A stretch of 64,000 bases of DNA from Lederbergia wuyishanensis (GCF_022900255.1 NZ_JALIRM010000008.1:161512-225511); one strand, 5' to 3'. Positions 8,578-17,710 are shown, numbered from the stretch's first letter. The notes: a model not told the origin generated them from the letters alone. Program-made: numbers and translations.

Positions 8578-8657
8578 TTGACTTTAATAATTCGAAATGT
8601 TACCTTCAAATTACCGATAACATTTAATAACATTTCGATGAAGTGCAAACGCTTTCT
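8578..8657 (+). promoter_or_regulatory. Promoter, LacI-type half-sites and cre upstream of the first GH29 gene
   Basis: TTGACT at 8578-8583 is followed after 17 bases by TACCTT at 8601-8606, with an extended -10 TG at 8598-8599. CGAAATGTTA (8593-8602) and TAACATTTCG (8628-8637) are perfect inverted arms, and a further ACCGATAACATTT lies between them. The same AAATGTTA half-site forms the palindrome at 8289-8309. A cre, TGCAAACGCTTTCT, fits the consensus at 8644-8657. Repression by a LacI protein and by CcpA is inferred. Confidence 0.72.
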
Positions 8658-8694
8658 ATTAGCTTATAAAATATTTAAAGGGGTGCAAAATTAA

Positions 8695-9972
8695 TTGAAC
8701 AGAATTGAGCGCACTAAGTGGTTTTTAGATGACAGGTTTGGAATGTTTATCCATTGGGGATTATATGCTATTCCTGCTAGAGGCGAGTGGGTTAGAAGCC
8801 GTGAAAAGATGAGTGTTGAAGATTACGAAGAGTTTTTTGAAGAATTTAACCCAACAAACTATAACCCTAAAGAATGGGCACGTGCCGCAAAGGCAGCTGG
8901 ACAAAAGTATGCAGTACTTACTACAAAACATCATGACGGATTCTGTTTATTCGATAGTAAACTAACAGATTATAAGGCTACTAATACTCCTGCCAAAAGA
9001 GATTTAATTAAGGAGTATGTAGAAGCATTCCGTGAAGAAGGATTAAAAGTAGGTTTTTATTATTCGATTATTGATTGGTATCACGAACATTATCCTGCAT
9101 TTGGCGATCGTAATCATCCGATGAGGGATAATGAAGACTTTAAAGATAAAAATATTGATTTCGATCAATATCTTGAATATATGCATGGACAAGTAAGAGA
9201 GCTTCTTACAAATTACGGAAAAATTGATATTATGTGGTTTGACTTTTCCTACGATGATATGACTGGTGAAAAATGGAGAGCGACAGAATTAATTAACATG
9301 ATACGTGAAATTCAACCAGACATTATTATTGATAATAGGCTTGGGGGTAACATTAAATCTAGTAATCCAGAAATATATGCTGGAGATTTTTATTCACCAG
9401 AACAAATAGTTCCTCCCGGAGGTATTGTTGATGAAAATGGTGAGCAAATTCCTTGGGAAGCATGTATTACTTTGAATGACAATTGGGGTTACCATTCTAA
9501 AGATAAAAACTATAAATCACCTAAACAAGTAATTAGAACTTTAGTAGAGTGTGTTAGTAAAAATGGAAATCTGCTTTTGAATGTAGGTCCTGATGCGAAG
9601 GGCTTAATACCTGATGAATCCATAGAGATATTAGAAGTAGTCGGTAAATGGATGAGACGAAATGGTGAGAGTATTTATGGTTGCACAGCTTCAAGTTTGC
9701 CTAAACCTGAATGGGGACGATACACACAAAATGGTAATAAGCTATATGCTCACGTTTATGATCGTGGTATTGGACCGATTTATTTTGCTGGTCTGAAAGG
9801 AAAAATTAAGAAGGCTAGATTGTTAGCGGATGGATCGGAGTTACATGTTCAAACTCCTTGGATGGCTGAGCAATACTCAGATATAGAAAGTGGTGCTTTC
9901 ATAAACTTAGCGGGAGCGCAACTGCCTGATGAAATGGACACAGTGATAGAATTGGAACTTTTTGATAACTAA
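8695..9972 (+). CDS. Alpha-L-fucosidase, GH29 (GH29-A type)
   Basis: A 425-residue retaining fucosidase without a signal peptide, so cytoplasmic. TTG start, 11 bases after AAAGGGG. The catalytic domain opens with DDRFGMFIHWGLYAIPARGEWV, continues with LTTKHHDGFCLFDS (sugar-binding His pair) and TNTPAKRDL, and has the nucleophile D183 in IMWFDFSYDD. A small C-terminal beta domain follows from about residue 330. First gene of an operon with a TIM-barrel isomerase, two ABC permeases, a binding lipoprotein and a second GH29. Expression is probably under the LacI protein at 7219 and CcpA. Confidence 0.9.
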   Translation: MNRIERTKWFLDDRFGMFIHWGLYAIPARGEWVRSREKMSVEDYEEFFEEFNPTNYNPKEWARAAKAAGQKYAVLTTKHHDGFCLFDSKLTDYKATNTPAKRDLIKEYVEAFREEGLKVGFYYSIIDWYHEHYPAFGDRNHPMRDNEDFKDKNIDFDQYLEYMHGQVRELLTNYGKIDIMWFDFSYDDMTGEKWRATELINMIREIQPDIIIDNRLGGNIKSSNPEIYAGDFYSPEQIVPPGGIVDENGEQIPWEACITLNDNWGYHSKDKNYKSPKQVIRTLVECVSKNGNLLLNVGPDAKGLIPDESIEILEVVGKWMRRNGESIYGCTASSLPKPEWGRYTQNGNKLYAHVYDRGIGPIYFAGLKGKIKKARLLADGSELHVQTPWMAEQYSDIESGAFINLAGAQLPDEMDTVIELELFDN

Positions 9973-9999
9973 AATTTTTATTAAGTTAGGATGGTTTAA

Positions 10000-10872
10000 G
10001 TGAAAATTGGTTTAAGTACATACAGTTTATTGAATGCACTAAAAACAGGAGAAATGGATATTCTTGATGTTGTTCAATGGATTGCTGACAACGGTGGAGA
10101 ACACATGGAGATTGTTCCTTATGGATTTACACTTGTTGACAATCTGGAACTTGCTGATGCTGTAAGGGATAAGGCAGCATCTGTAGGCATTGAGTTATCT
10201 AACTATTCGTTGCCGGCTAATTTTGTTCAAGAAACTGAAGAAGAATTTAAGGAAGAAGTTGAGAGGTTAAAAACTCATGTTGATTTAATCCATCGAATGG
10301 GCATTAAACACATGCGTCATGATGTAACTGCATTTACACTGCCTCCTGAAAAAATAACGATTGAATGGTTTGAAAAAAGTTTGCCGCTAATCGTTGAGGG
10401 AAGTCGACAAATAGCCGATTATGCTGCGGAGTTCGGCATTACAACAACGATTGAAAACCATGGTCAATGTGTACAAGCTAGTGATCGTGTGCAACGGGTA
10501 TTACTAGCTGTGGACAGACCAAATTTTAAAACTACATTAGATGTCGGAAATTTTTTATGTGTAGATGAAGATCCTATTGTAGGAGTTAAGAAAAATCTGC
10601 CTTTCGCATCTCTAGTTCATTTTAAAGATTTTTATATCCGTCCATATTACGAAAATCCTGGTGATGGCTATTGGTTCAAATCAGCGAATGGTAATTTCTT
10701 AAGAGGTTCAATTGTAGGACAAGGTGATATTAAGATTCGAGAAATTGTTAAGCTTATCAAAGAATCTGGATATGATGGCTATATTACAGTTGAGTTCGAA
10801 GGAATGGAAGATTGTAAAGTTGGATCGAAAATAGGAATGGACAACTTAAAAAGATTTTGGAATGAAGTTTAA
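10000..10872 (+). CDS. Xylose-isomerase-like TIM-barrel protein (sugar-phosphate isomerase/epimerase family)
   Basis: A 290-residue protein starting at GTG after TTAGGATGG. It begins MKIGLSTYSL and has the family metal ligands in IENHG, DVGNF, HFKDF and a final EFEG. It is a close paralogue of the gene at 47160-48023: GEM-ILD--QW-ADNGGEH-EIVP, IADYAA-(E/Q)-GITT and NPGDG are shared. That copy sits among Gfo/Idh/MocA dehydrogenases. Members isomerise or epimerise sugars or inosose, or act on keto-sugars. The substrate is unknown; its place between a fucosidase and an importer suggests work on an imported fucoside. Confidence 0.78.
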   Translation: MKIGLSTYSLLNALKTGEMDILDVVQWIADNGGEHMEIVPYGFTLVDNLELADAVRDKAASVGIELSNYSLPANFVQETEEEFKEEVERLKTHVDLIHRMGIKHMRHDVTAFTLPPEKITIEWFEKSLPLIVEGSRQIADYAAEFGITTTIENHGQCVQASDRVQRVLLAVDRPNFKTTLDVGNFLCVDEDPIVGVKKNLPFASLVHFKDFYIRPYYENPGDGYWFKSANGNFLRGSIVGQGDIKIREIVKLIKESGYDGYITVEFEGMEDCKVGSKIGMDNLKRFWNEV

Positions 10873-10906
10873 ATTCATAAATAATCGGAATAAAAGTTTA
10901 ACCGAA

Positions 10907-10945
10907 GAATATCGGACGAGTAAATCATATATCCGTCCGATATTC
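10907..10945 (+). terminator. Hairpin (weak terminator or attenuator) inside the GH29 operon
   Basis: GAATATCGGACG at 10907-10918 pairs perfectly with CGTCCGATATTC at 10934-10945. The tail is GAATAATAAC without a T-run, so partial termination or transcript processing is more likely than full stop. Confidence 0.5.
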
Positions 10946-11016
10946 GAATAATAACTTACTTCGTAGAAATTAAATTATATTAAAAAGTATTTTTATTAAC
11001 TATTAAAATACAAAAA

Positions 11017-11030
11017 TGAAAACGCTTTAA
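11017..11030 (+). promoter_or_regulatory. cre-like site before the first ABC importer
   Basis: TGAAAACGCTTTAA matches the cre pattern except for one of its last fixed positions. It lies 35 bases before the permease start. Confidence 0.5.
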
Positions 11031-11064
11031 ATTTAGTGTTAGTAATTTAAGAGGAGGGAAGATA

Positions 11065-12036
11065 TTGGAAATTACAAAGATATCTAGCGAAAAGACAGAA
11101 AGTTCTGTAATTGTTAGAAAAAACAAGAAAAAGTCTGTTTTAAAACAAATTAAAAATAGTTGGCAGCTATATGTACTATTTTTCCTTCCATTTGTTTATA
11201 TCATTATTTTTCATTACATTCCTATGTATGGTGTCACAATTGCTTTTAAGAGCTTTAACCCTGTACAAGGTATTTTAGGGAGTCCATGGATTGGATTTGA
11301 CCATTTCATTAGATTCTTTAATTCTTATGAGTTTTGGAGAGTAATAAAAAATACACTAATCTTAAGTTTTTACCAATTAATTGCTGGATTTCCATTTCCA
11401 ATCATTCTAGCCTTAAGTCTTAATTATGTTAATAAAAAACGTTTTAAAAAGACAGTACAGATGGTGTCGTATGCACCACATTTTATTTCAGTGGTAGTTA
11501 TGGTAGGAATTATCTTTGTATTCCTTGAACCTAGAGGTCCAATTAATGGCCTCCTCACCTTACTAGGATTTGAATCGGTGCATTTTATGGGGAACCCTGA
11601 TTATTTCAAATCAATTTATGTCTGGTCAGGAATTTGGCAAAGTGTAGGATTTAGCTGCATTATTTATCTTGCTGCATTATCTAGCATTAGTCCAGCATTG
11701 CATGAAGCAGCAGTTATAGATGGGGCTTCTAAACTCCAAAGAATTTGGCATATTGATATTCCTGGAATTCTACCAATTACCATTATTTTACTTATTCTTG
11801 ATATGGGGAATATTTTAAATGTTGGTTTTGAGAAAGCCTTGTTATTGCAAAATCCCTTGAACTTAAAAAGCTCTGAAATTATAGATACCTATGTATATAA
11901 GGTGGGTCTTGTCTCCGCAGTTCCAAACTATTCATACGCTGCAGCAATAGGATTATTCAAATCAATCATTGGATTAATATTAATCTACTCTGTTAATAAA
12001 TTTGCTAAAAAAGTTGGCCAAGAAAGTTTATGGTAA
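11065..12036 (+). CDS. LplB-type sugar ABC importer permease
   Basis: A 323-residue inner-membrane permease starting at TTG after GAGGAGGG. After a basic N-terminus come about six membrane segments, the first in LYVLFFLPFVYIIIFHYIPMYG. The family landmarks FKSFNP near residue 71 and the EAA loop EAAVIDGASKLQRIWHIDIPGILP are clear; the loop docks the ATPase. It pairs with the permease at 12061 and the lipoprotein at 13075. No ATPase gene is present in the window's importer operons, as is usual for systems served by a shared MsmX-like ATPase. Substrate inferred to be a fucosylated oligosaccharide. Confidence 0.88.
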   Translation: MEITKISSEKTESSVIVRKNKKKSVLKQIKNSWQLYVLFFLPFVYIIIFHYIPMYGVTIAFKSFNPVQGILGSPWIGFDHFIRFFNSYEFWRVIKNTLILSFYQLIAGFPFPIILALSLNYVNKKRFKKTVQMVSYAPHFISVVVMVGIIFVFLEPRGPINGLLTLLGFESVHFMGNPDYFKSIYVWSGIWQSVGFSCIIYLAALSSISPALHEAAVIDGASKLQRIWHIDIPGILPITIILLILDMGNILNVGFEKALLLQNPLNLKSSEIIDTYVYKVGLVSAVPNYSYAAAIGLFKSIIGLILIYSVNKFAKKVGQESLW

Positions 12037-12060
12037 AGAAACTTAAAATGCGGGGCGATA

Positions 12061-12960
12061 ATGTTGACAACCAATACAATTAAAGACACTGGGAGAGATA
12101 GAGTATTTACAATATTGAACTATGTAATGCTTAGCTTCCTACTCTTAATATTTGTCTATCCATTAATATATATTGTCAGTTCTTCATTTAGTTCTACAGA
12201 TGCCGTTCTTGCCGGAGAAGTTTGGTTATGGCCTGTTGACTTTAGCTTGGAAGGGTACAAAGCGGTTTTTAAATATAAGCAAATTTGGACAGGGTACGGC
12301 AATTCACTTTTTTATATGGTAGTTGGTACATCAATTAATGTTACGCTCACTATTTTAGCAGCCTATCCTTTATCAAGAAAAGAATTTTATGGCAGAAACT
12401 TTTTTATGTTTCTCTTCTTATTCACAATGTTATTTAGTGGGGGATTGATCCCGAATTACTTACTTGTAAAAGAGCTCGGGATGCTGGATACGAGATGGGC
12501 AATGATGATACCTAATGCAATGTCTGTATTTAATGTCATTATTACAAGAACCTATTTTAAAATGACCATTCCCGATGAATTAGTCGAAGCAGCTAAAATA
12601 GATGGTTGCAGTGATTTTCGTTTTTTAAGAAGCGTTGTTGTACCACTTTCTGGACCCATAATTGCAGTTATGTCTTTGTTTTATGCGGTAGGTCACTGGA
12701 ATGCTTTTTTTAACGCTTTAATCTATTTACGTGATCCTGACCTATTTCCATTACAGCTAATATTAAACAATATTCTCGTGCAAAACGAAATTGATCCAGA
12801 AGTTTTTATAGATATTGAAAAGCAAGCATCCATGTCCGGTTTAAGAGAGTTGTTAAAATACTCCTTGATTGTAGTTGCTTCTTTACCTGTGCTTGTAATT
12901 TATCCATTTGTGCAAAAGCATTTTGTAAAAGGTGTAATGATTGGGTCGGTAAAGGAGTAA
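12061..12960 (+). CDS. LplC/YtcP-type sugar ABC importer permease
   Basis: A 299-residue permease with a hydrophobic first segment MLSFLLLIFVYPLIYIVSSS, the family phrase FSGGLIPNYLLVKELGMLDT, and the EAA loop EAAKIDGCSDFRFLRSVVVPLS. The C-terminus YPFVQKHFVKGVMIGSVKE is typical of the branch. It starts 24 bases after the first permease, with GGGGCG as ribosome-binding site. Its closest relative in the window is the gene at 25614, so the two importers are paralogous. Confidence 0.88.
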   Translation: MLTTNTIKDTGRDRVFTILNYVMLSFLLLIFVYPLIYIVSSSFSSTDAVLAGEVWLWPVDFSLEGYKAVFKYKQIWTGYGNSLFYMVVGTSINVTLTILAAYPLSRKEFYGRNFFMFLFLFTMLFSGGLIPNYLLVKELGMLDTRWAMMIPNAMSVFNVIITRTYFKMTIPDELVEAAKIDGCSDFRFLRSVVVPLSGPIIAVMSLFYAVGHWNAFFNALIYLRDPDLFPLQLILNNILVQNEIDPEVFIDIEKQASMSGLRELLKYSLIVVASLPVLVIYPFVQKHFVKGVMIGSVKE

Positions 12961-13074
12961 ATAAATTATTTACACCCTATATTTCTAGTTTTTAAGGGGG
13001 GATGCGTATCGAAGTATAGAAGTATGGAATTTTTAAAACGAAGACGAGTTAATAAAAAACAAGGGGGTAATTTT

Positions 13075-14700
13075 GTGAGAAAACTACCATTTATTTTCGT
13101 ATCAGTAATGATAATATTCTCCCTAGTATTAACAGCGTGCAAAAGTGATAAAACAGGAAATTCTAAAAATGAAAATGAGAAGGTTGAACTTACTGAACCA
13201 GGAACATTTCCTATAACAAAGGAAAAGGTTACGTTAAGAGTATTGGTTCCTTCAAATCAAACTGTAGAAGACTTTAAAACGAATACATTTACAAAGTGGT
13301 ATGAAGAAAAAACAAATGTTCACATAGAATGGGAAGTAATGCCCAGCCAAAATACAGAGGAAAAATTGAATTTAATTTTATCCAGTGGCGACTTGCCGGA
13401 TGTCATAATGAGTAGTCCTGTCACATTATCGCAACTTATGATTTATGGAAGTCAAGGTATGTTTATAAAGCTCAATGATCTAATTGATGATCAAGGAACA
13501 GACGTAAAGAAATTTTTAGACGAAAGACCAGAAATCAAGAACGCGATAACTGCTCCTGATGGCAACATCTATTCTTTGCCTGCAGTAAATGAGTGTTATC
13601 ATTGTACAATGGCTCAAAAGCTTTGGGTTTACAAGCCATGGTTAGATGATTTGGGACTAGACATGCCGGAAACTACAGAGGATTTGTATGAAGTGCTAAA
13701 AGCTTTTAAAGAAAAGGATCCTAATGGCAACGGTAAAAACGACGAAATACCAATTTCAGGTTCTAAAGATTTATGGCCTTACCCTGGTTATTTAATGAAT
13801 GCTTTTATATACAGTGACAAATATTTAGAGAATGGAAAAATACAAGTTCCATTCGACAAACCTCAGTGGAAAGAAGGATTAAAGTACGTAAAAAGATTGT
13901 ATCAAGACGGATTAATGGCAAAAGAGGCCTTGACACAAGATATTGACCAGCTAAAAAGAACTGGAAATTCAAAGGATAGAATTTTAGGAATGGCGATGGG
14001 ATATTGGCAAGGTGATTTTATGCAAGCCGGTGGAAACAGCGGTGAATGGATGGATTATGTTGCAGTTCCACCTATAGCGGGACCTGATGGATACAGAGTT
14101 GCAAGATATCAACCACCTGTACCTTCAAGAGCTTCATTTATTATTACCAATCAAGCTAAACATCCGGAAGTAGCACTTAGATGGGCAGAAGGGTTTTACC
14201 AAGAGGAAGTGACATTGAGGGCAGAAGCGGGAGAACCTGATAAGGATTGGAGATGGGCAAAAGAAGGAGAAATTGGTATTAATGGTGAGCCAGCAACGTG
14301 GGCAAGATTATCAGCATATGGGGAAGTTCAAAATACCCATTGGGCACAAACAGGTCCACTTATACGTACTGACCTATTCAGATTAAGCGAAGTCGAATCT
14401 AAGGATCAGCCACTAGAACCAATTCTGTATAAAGAAACAAAAGAGAAATATGAACCGTATAAACCGGAAGAAGATAAAGTATTACCACCGCTTTATTTTA
14501 CTCAAGAGCAATCTGCAGAACTAGCAGAATTAGAATCAACCATTAATAATTTCGTAGATGAGTCTAATGCACAATTTATTACTGGAACTGAAGACATTGA
14601 TAAAGGTTGGGACAAGTACTTAAAAACTTTAGAAAGCATGAACCTAAAACGATACATTGAGATATATCAAGAAGCATATGATGCAAAATATAAAAAATAA
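13075..14700 (+). CDS. Sugar-binding lipoprotein of the ABC importer (LplA/LipO type)
   Basis: A 541-residue extracytoplasmic lipoprotein. The GTG at 13075 is chosen because AGGGGG lies just upstream and it gives a clean signal peptide RKLPFIFVSVMIIFSLVLTAC, with lipobox LTAC. A longer frame from 13024 has no well-placed ribosome-binding site. Motifs include APDGNIYSLPAVNECYHC and the calcium-loop-like DPNGNGKNDEIP, both shared with the binding protein at 26579. The C-terminus (INNFVDESNAQFITGTEDID) is typical of the family. Many Trp and Tyr residues suit oligosaccharide binding. Substrate inferred from the flanking GH29 genes. Confidence 0.88.
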   Translation: MRKLPFIFVSVMIIFSLVLTACKSDKTGNSKNENEKVELTEPGTFPITKEKVTLRVLVPSNQTVEDFKTNTFTKWYEEKTNVHIEWEVMPSQNTEEKLNLILSSGDLPDVIMSSPVTLSQLMIYGSQGMFIKLNDLIDDQGTDVKKFLDERPEIKNAITAPDGNIYSLPAVNECYHCTMAQKLWVYKPWLDDLGLDMPETTEDLYEVLKAFKEKDPNGNGKNDEIPISGSKDLWPYPGYLMNAFIYSDKYLENGKIQVPFDKPQWKEGLKYVKRLYQDGLMAKEALTQDIDQLKRTGNSKDRILGMAMGYWQGDFMQAGGNSGEWMDYVAVPPIAGPDGYRVARYQPPVPSRASFIITNQAKHPEVALRWAEGFYQEEVTLRAEAGEPDKDWRWAKEGEIGINGEPATWARLSAYGEVQNTHWAQTGPLIRTDLFRLSEVESKDQPLEPILYKETKEKYEPYKPEEDKVLPPLYFTQEQSAELAELESTINNFVDESNAQFITGTEDIDKGWDKYLKTLESMNLKRYIEIYQEAYDAKYKK

Positions 14701-14722
14701 TATGTATAGGAGGAATTAGCAA

Positions 14723-16039
14723 ATGACATCGGTAAGTGAAATTTCTAAAACTTCTAACTGGCCAACAAATTATGGGGACCCAACTTGGCTTCTACATGAT
14801 CGATTTGGATTATTTATCCATTGGGGATTGTATTCAAATGCTGCACGTCATGAATGGGTAATGAATCGAGAAAAAATTCATCCAGATACATACAGAAAAT
14901 ATTTTAAATATTTTGATCCTGATTTATATGATCCAAAAATATGGGCTCGTGCTGCAAAAGAAGCGGGAATGAAGTATTTTGTTATTACAACTAAACACCA
15001 TGAAGGTTTTGCGCTTTGGGATAGTGCTTTAACGGATTATAAAGTAACAAATACACCAGCCAAACGAGATGTTTTGTTAGAAATGGTGAATGCTTTTAGA
15101 GAAGAAGGGCTTAAGGTAGGGTTTTATCATTCGGTGATTGATTGGCATCATCCTGAGTTTCCTATTGATGGTTTGCACCCTCAAAGAGATGACGAGGTAT
15201 TTAAAGCAAATGCTCAAAATAGAAAAATAGAAAATTATGCTGAATATTTACATGGCCAAGTTCGGGAGTTATTAACTAATTACGGAAAAATCGATTATTT
15301 ATGGTTTGATTTCTCTTACCCTACTTTTGATTGGGGTTGGTCAACTGGGAAAGGAAAAATAGATTGGCAATCTGAAAAATTGGAGAAGATGGTACTCGAA
15401 CTCCAGCCCGATATCCTACTAAATGATCGTTTGGATTTGGGGCGTGGAGTTATAACACCAGAGCAATATCAACCAAGAGAAGTTTTAGAAAAAGATGGGA
15501 ATCCTGTTATATGGGAAGCTTGTCAAACCCTTAACGGCAGTTGGGGTTACGATAGGGATAATCTTGATTGGAAATCTGATGAAATGCTAATAAAAATGCT
15601 GGTAGATACTGTCTCAAAAGGTGGAAACCTTCTGCTCAATGTTGGACCAAATGCTCGGGGTGAGATTGACGAAAAGTCACTTAATAGTTTAAGAGCCATT
15701 GGCCAATGGATGAGACTAAATTCGCGCTCAATATACGGTGCAACAAATAGTGATCTATTAGCACCTGTAGATTGCAGATATACTCAAAAGGGAAATCGCC
15801 TATATCTTCATATCTTTTCATGGCCATTTAGACATATTCATCTTGATGGTTTGTCGGGGAAAATAGACTATGCCCAGTTATTACATGATGCATCAGAAGT
15901 TCAATATAAGGAACACGATCCTAATGAGTCGCTTACTTCTATATCCACTCGTATAAAACCAGGGTCTGTAACATTAGAACTTCCTATTCAAAAACCTGAT
16001 ATTCCAATTCCTGTTGTTGAGATTTTTCTAAAAGATTAA
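14723..16039 (+). CDS. Alpha-L-fucosidase, GH29 (second, GH29-A type)
   Basis: A 438-residue cytoplasmic fucosidase starting at ATG after AGGAGGAATT. HDRFGLFIHWGLYSNAARHEWV, ITTKHHEGFALWDS and TNTPAKRDV mirror the gene at 8695. The nucleophile is D196 in YLWFDFSYP. The two enzymes share gene order and motifs but differ widely elsewhere, for example in the loop after WFDFSYP, so they likely split the linkage range between them. Last gene of the operon: a terminator follows at 16045. No export signal, which agrees with import of intact oligosaccharides. Confidence 0.9.
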   Translation: MTSVSEISKTSNWPTNYGDPTWLLHDRFGLFIHWGLYSNAARHEWVMNREKIHPDTYRKYFKYFDPDLYDPKIWARAAKEAGMKYFVITTKHHEGFALWDSALTDYKVTNTPAKRDVLLEMVNAFREEGLKVGFYHSVIDWHHPEFPIDGLHPQRDDEVFKANAQNRKIENYAEYLHGQVRELLTNYGKIDYLWFDFSYPTFDWGWSTGKGKIDWQSEKLEKMVLELQPDILLNDRLDLGRGVITPEQYQPREVLEKDGNPVIWEACQTLNGSWGYDRDNLDWKSDEMLIKMLVDTVSKGGNLLLNVGPNARGEIDEKSLNSLRAIGQWMRLNSRSIYGATNSDLLAPVDCRYTQKGNRLYLHIFSWPFRHIHLDGLSGKIDYAQLLHDASEVQYKEHDPNESLTSISTRIKPGSVTLELPIQKPDIPIPVVEIFLKD

Positions 16040-16044
16040 CAATA

Positions 16045-16092
16045 TAGCATTAATATAGAAGGTCTAATCCTTTTATATTAATGCTAATTTTA
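16045..16092 (+). terminator. Terminator after the second GH29 gene
   Basis: TAGCATTAATATA at 16045-16057 pairs perfectly with TATATTAATGCTA at 16074-16086, followed by ATTTTATAT. Confidence 0.7.
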
Positions 16093-16140
16093 TATACTAA
16101 TAATTATTAGTGTTCAACATAATATAAATAAAAATACTTG

Positions 16141-16188
16141 TTGCCTGTTTATTCTTTAACTGTTATTATTTTGTTATCGATAACAAAA
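16141..16188 (+). promoter_or_regulatory. Promoter and 20-bp palindromic operator of the oxidative fucose operon
   Basis: TTGCCT at 16141-16146, 17 bases, TATTAT at 16164-16169. Directly after the -10 box lies a perfect palindrome at 16169-16188 with core TTGTTATCGATAACAA, centred on CG as LacI-family operators are. It covers the transcription start, so it should act as a repressor site. The CGATAACA half also occurs at 8615-8622, before the first GH29 gene. Confidence 0.78.
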
Positions 16189-16224
16189 AAAGAATGGTTA
16201 GTTTAATAGAAAGGAGACTTTATA

Positions 16225-16563
16225 ATGTCCCAACAAACGTACCAAGAAGGAATAACTTCCATCGTTATGGATGCTAAAGATAATGTTGCAACCGTTCTCA
16301 AAGATTTTAAAGAGGGAGAACTTTTGACGTATACGAAAGAAGGAACCACTTACGAGATTACGTTGAAACAAGATATTAAATTTGGTCATAAAGCTGCAAT
16401 TACCAATATTCAACCTCATAGAGAAGTGATTAAATACGGAGAAGTGATTGGAGCTGCTACTTGTGAGATTCAAATTGGGGAGCATGTCCATGTACATAAT
16501 ATCGAAGGAATAAGAGGACGAGGAGATAAAAAAGAAGGAGGGAAAGAACATGCAAACGTTTAA
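16225..16563 (+). CDS. UxaA-type dehydratase, small (SAF-domain) subunit
   Basis: A 112-residue protein matching the N-terminal SAF domain of altronate dehydratase (UxaA) and the small subunit of sulfolactate lyase. Landmarks are DNVATVLKDFKEGE, FGHKAAI near residue 53 and GEHVHVHNIE. In classical UxaA this domain is fused to the catalytic part. Here it is a separate gene overlapping the next by 14 bases, suggesting translational coupling. In Campylobacter jejuni a similarly split pair lies in the L-fucose locus. By context the complex should dehydrate L-fuconate to 2-keto-3-deoxy-L-fuconate. Start ATG after AAAGGAG. Confidence 0.8.
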   Translation: MSQQTYQEGITSIVMDAKDNVATVLKDFKEGELLTYTKEGTTYEITLKQDIKFGHKAAITNIQPHREVIKYGEVIGAATCEIQIGEHVHVHNIEGIRGRGDKKEGGKEHANV

Positions 16564-17710
16564 AGGATACAGAAGAGAAAATGGAAAGTTCGGTATAAGA
16601 AATCATCTTTTAATTCTTCCAACTGTCGTTTGTGCGAATCAAGTTTGCTCAAGAATCCAGCAACAAATCCCTAATTCAGTTGCTATCCCTCATCAACATG
16701 GATGCAGCCAAGTAGGTTCTGATAAAGAAAGAACGCATAAAGTATTAGTAGGCATGGGGAAAAATCCGAATGTTGGAGCGGTATTGATAGTTAGTCTCGG
16801 CTGTGAAGTCATCAACGCGGAAGAAGTGAAGGCCGATATAGAGACTACCGGGAAACCAGTCATATGGATTGATATTCAAACTGAAGGCGGTTCCATAAAA
16901 ACAATTCAAAAAGGGATTGAGGAAGCTCGTAAGCTTATGAAGTTGATTGAGGATATTCCTGTTGAAGATGTACCTGCTTCAGAACTTATTGTTGGAGTAA
17001 AATGTGGCGGTTCTGATTTTACTTCTGGTTTATGCAGCAACCCTGCTCTTGGAAAAGCTGCTGATCTGATTTTAAATAGCGGTGGAACCATTGTTATGGG
17101 TGAGACTACAGAGATTATTGGTGCTGAACATTTAGTTGCTGCCAAAGCAGTGAATGAGCAAGTAAAAGAAAAACTATACGACTGCATTAAACAATTTGAA
17201 GATGAAATCGAGCGTATGGGGGTCGATATGCGCGGTGGAAATCCAAGCCCTGGGAATATTGAAGGCGGTTTATCTTCTATTGAAGAAAAGTCTCTTGGAT
17301 GTATTAGTAAAGCGGGGACTGCTCCATTAGAAGGAGTGGTTGATTTTGCAGAAGAAATTCCGGGCAAAGGTTATTATTTCATGGATTCACCAGGAAATGA
17401 TATTGAATGTGTAACAGGGATGGCTGCTGCTGGAGTTCACGTCGTGTGTTTTACAACTGGAAGAGGAACACCTACAGGAAATCCTATTATTCCTGTCATT
17501 AAAATTACGGGAAATGAACTTACAGCAAAACGAATGGCAGATAATATCGATGTGGATACGAGCGGTGTTTTACTAGGTAAAGAAACGTTAGATGAGTCCG
17601 GAGAAAAGATCCATCAATTTATTTTGGATGTAGCAAATGGAGAGCAGACAAAAGCTGAGATTTTAGGTCATACTGAATTCAGCATTAGTAGAATTGGAAT
17701 TAGTTTATAA
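16550..17710 (+). CDS. UxaA-type dehydratase, large catalytic subunit (proposed L-fuconate dehydratase)
   Basis: A 386-residue protein with the UxaA C-terminal fold. It begins FKGYRRENGKFGIRNHLLILP, has PHQHGCSQ, GCEVINAEE, GVKCGGSDFTSGLCSNPALG and a long glycine-rich end with DSPGNDIECVTGMAAAGVH and TTGRGTPTG. Conserved Cys and His residues fit the iron-dependent mechanism of altronate and galactarate dehydratases. The common L-fuconate dehydratase is an enolase-superfamily protein; none is seen here, so this split UxaA pair is the best candidate for that step. Alternatives are altronate or another aldonate. Start ATG after GAAGGAGGGAAAG. Confidence 0.8.
   Translation: MQTFKGYRRENGKFGIRNHLLILPTVVCANQVCSRIQQQIPNSVAIPHQHGCSQVGSDKERTHKVLVGMGKNPNVGAVLIVSLGCEVINAEEVKADIETTGKPVIWIDIQTEGGSIKTIQKGIEEARKLMKLIEDIPVEDVPASELIVGVKCGGSDFTSGLCSNPALGKAADLILNSGGTIVMGETTEIIGAEHLVAAKAVNEQVKEKLYDCIKQFEDEIERMGVDMRGGNPSPGNIEGGLSSIEEKSLGCISKAGTAPLEGVVDFAEEIPGKGYYFMDSPGNDIECVTGMAAAGVHVVCFTTGRGTPTGNPIIPVIKITGNELTAKRMADNIDVDTSGVLLGKETLDESGEKIHQFILDVANGEQTKAEILGHTEFSISRIGISL

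Noticed and set aside
13024..13074. Longer start for the binding lipoprotein
   Set aside because: Adds 17 basic and polar residues before the signal peptide and has no close ribosome-binding site, unlike the GTG at 13075.
16906..17367. Long reverse-strand open frame inside the dehydratase gene
   Set aside because: It is Ser/Pro-rich antisense translation of a well-supported gene, with no start signal.
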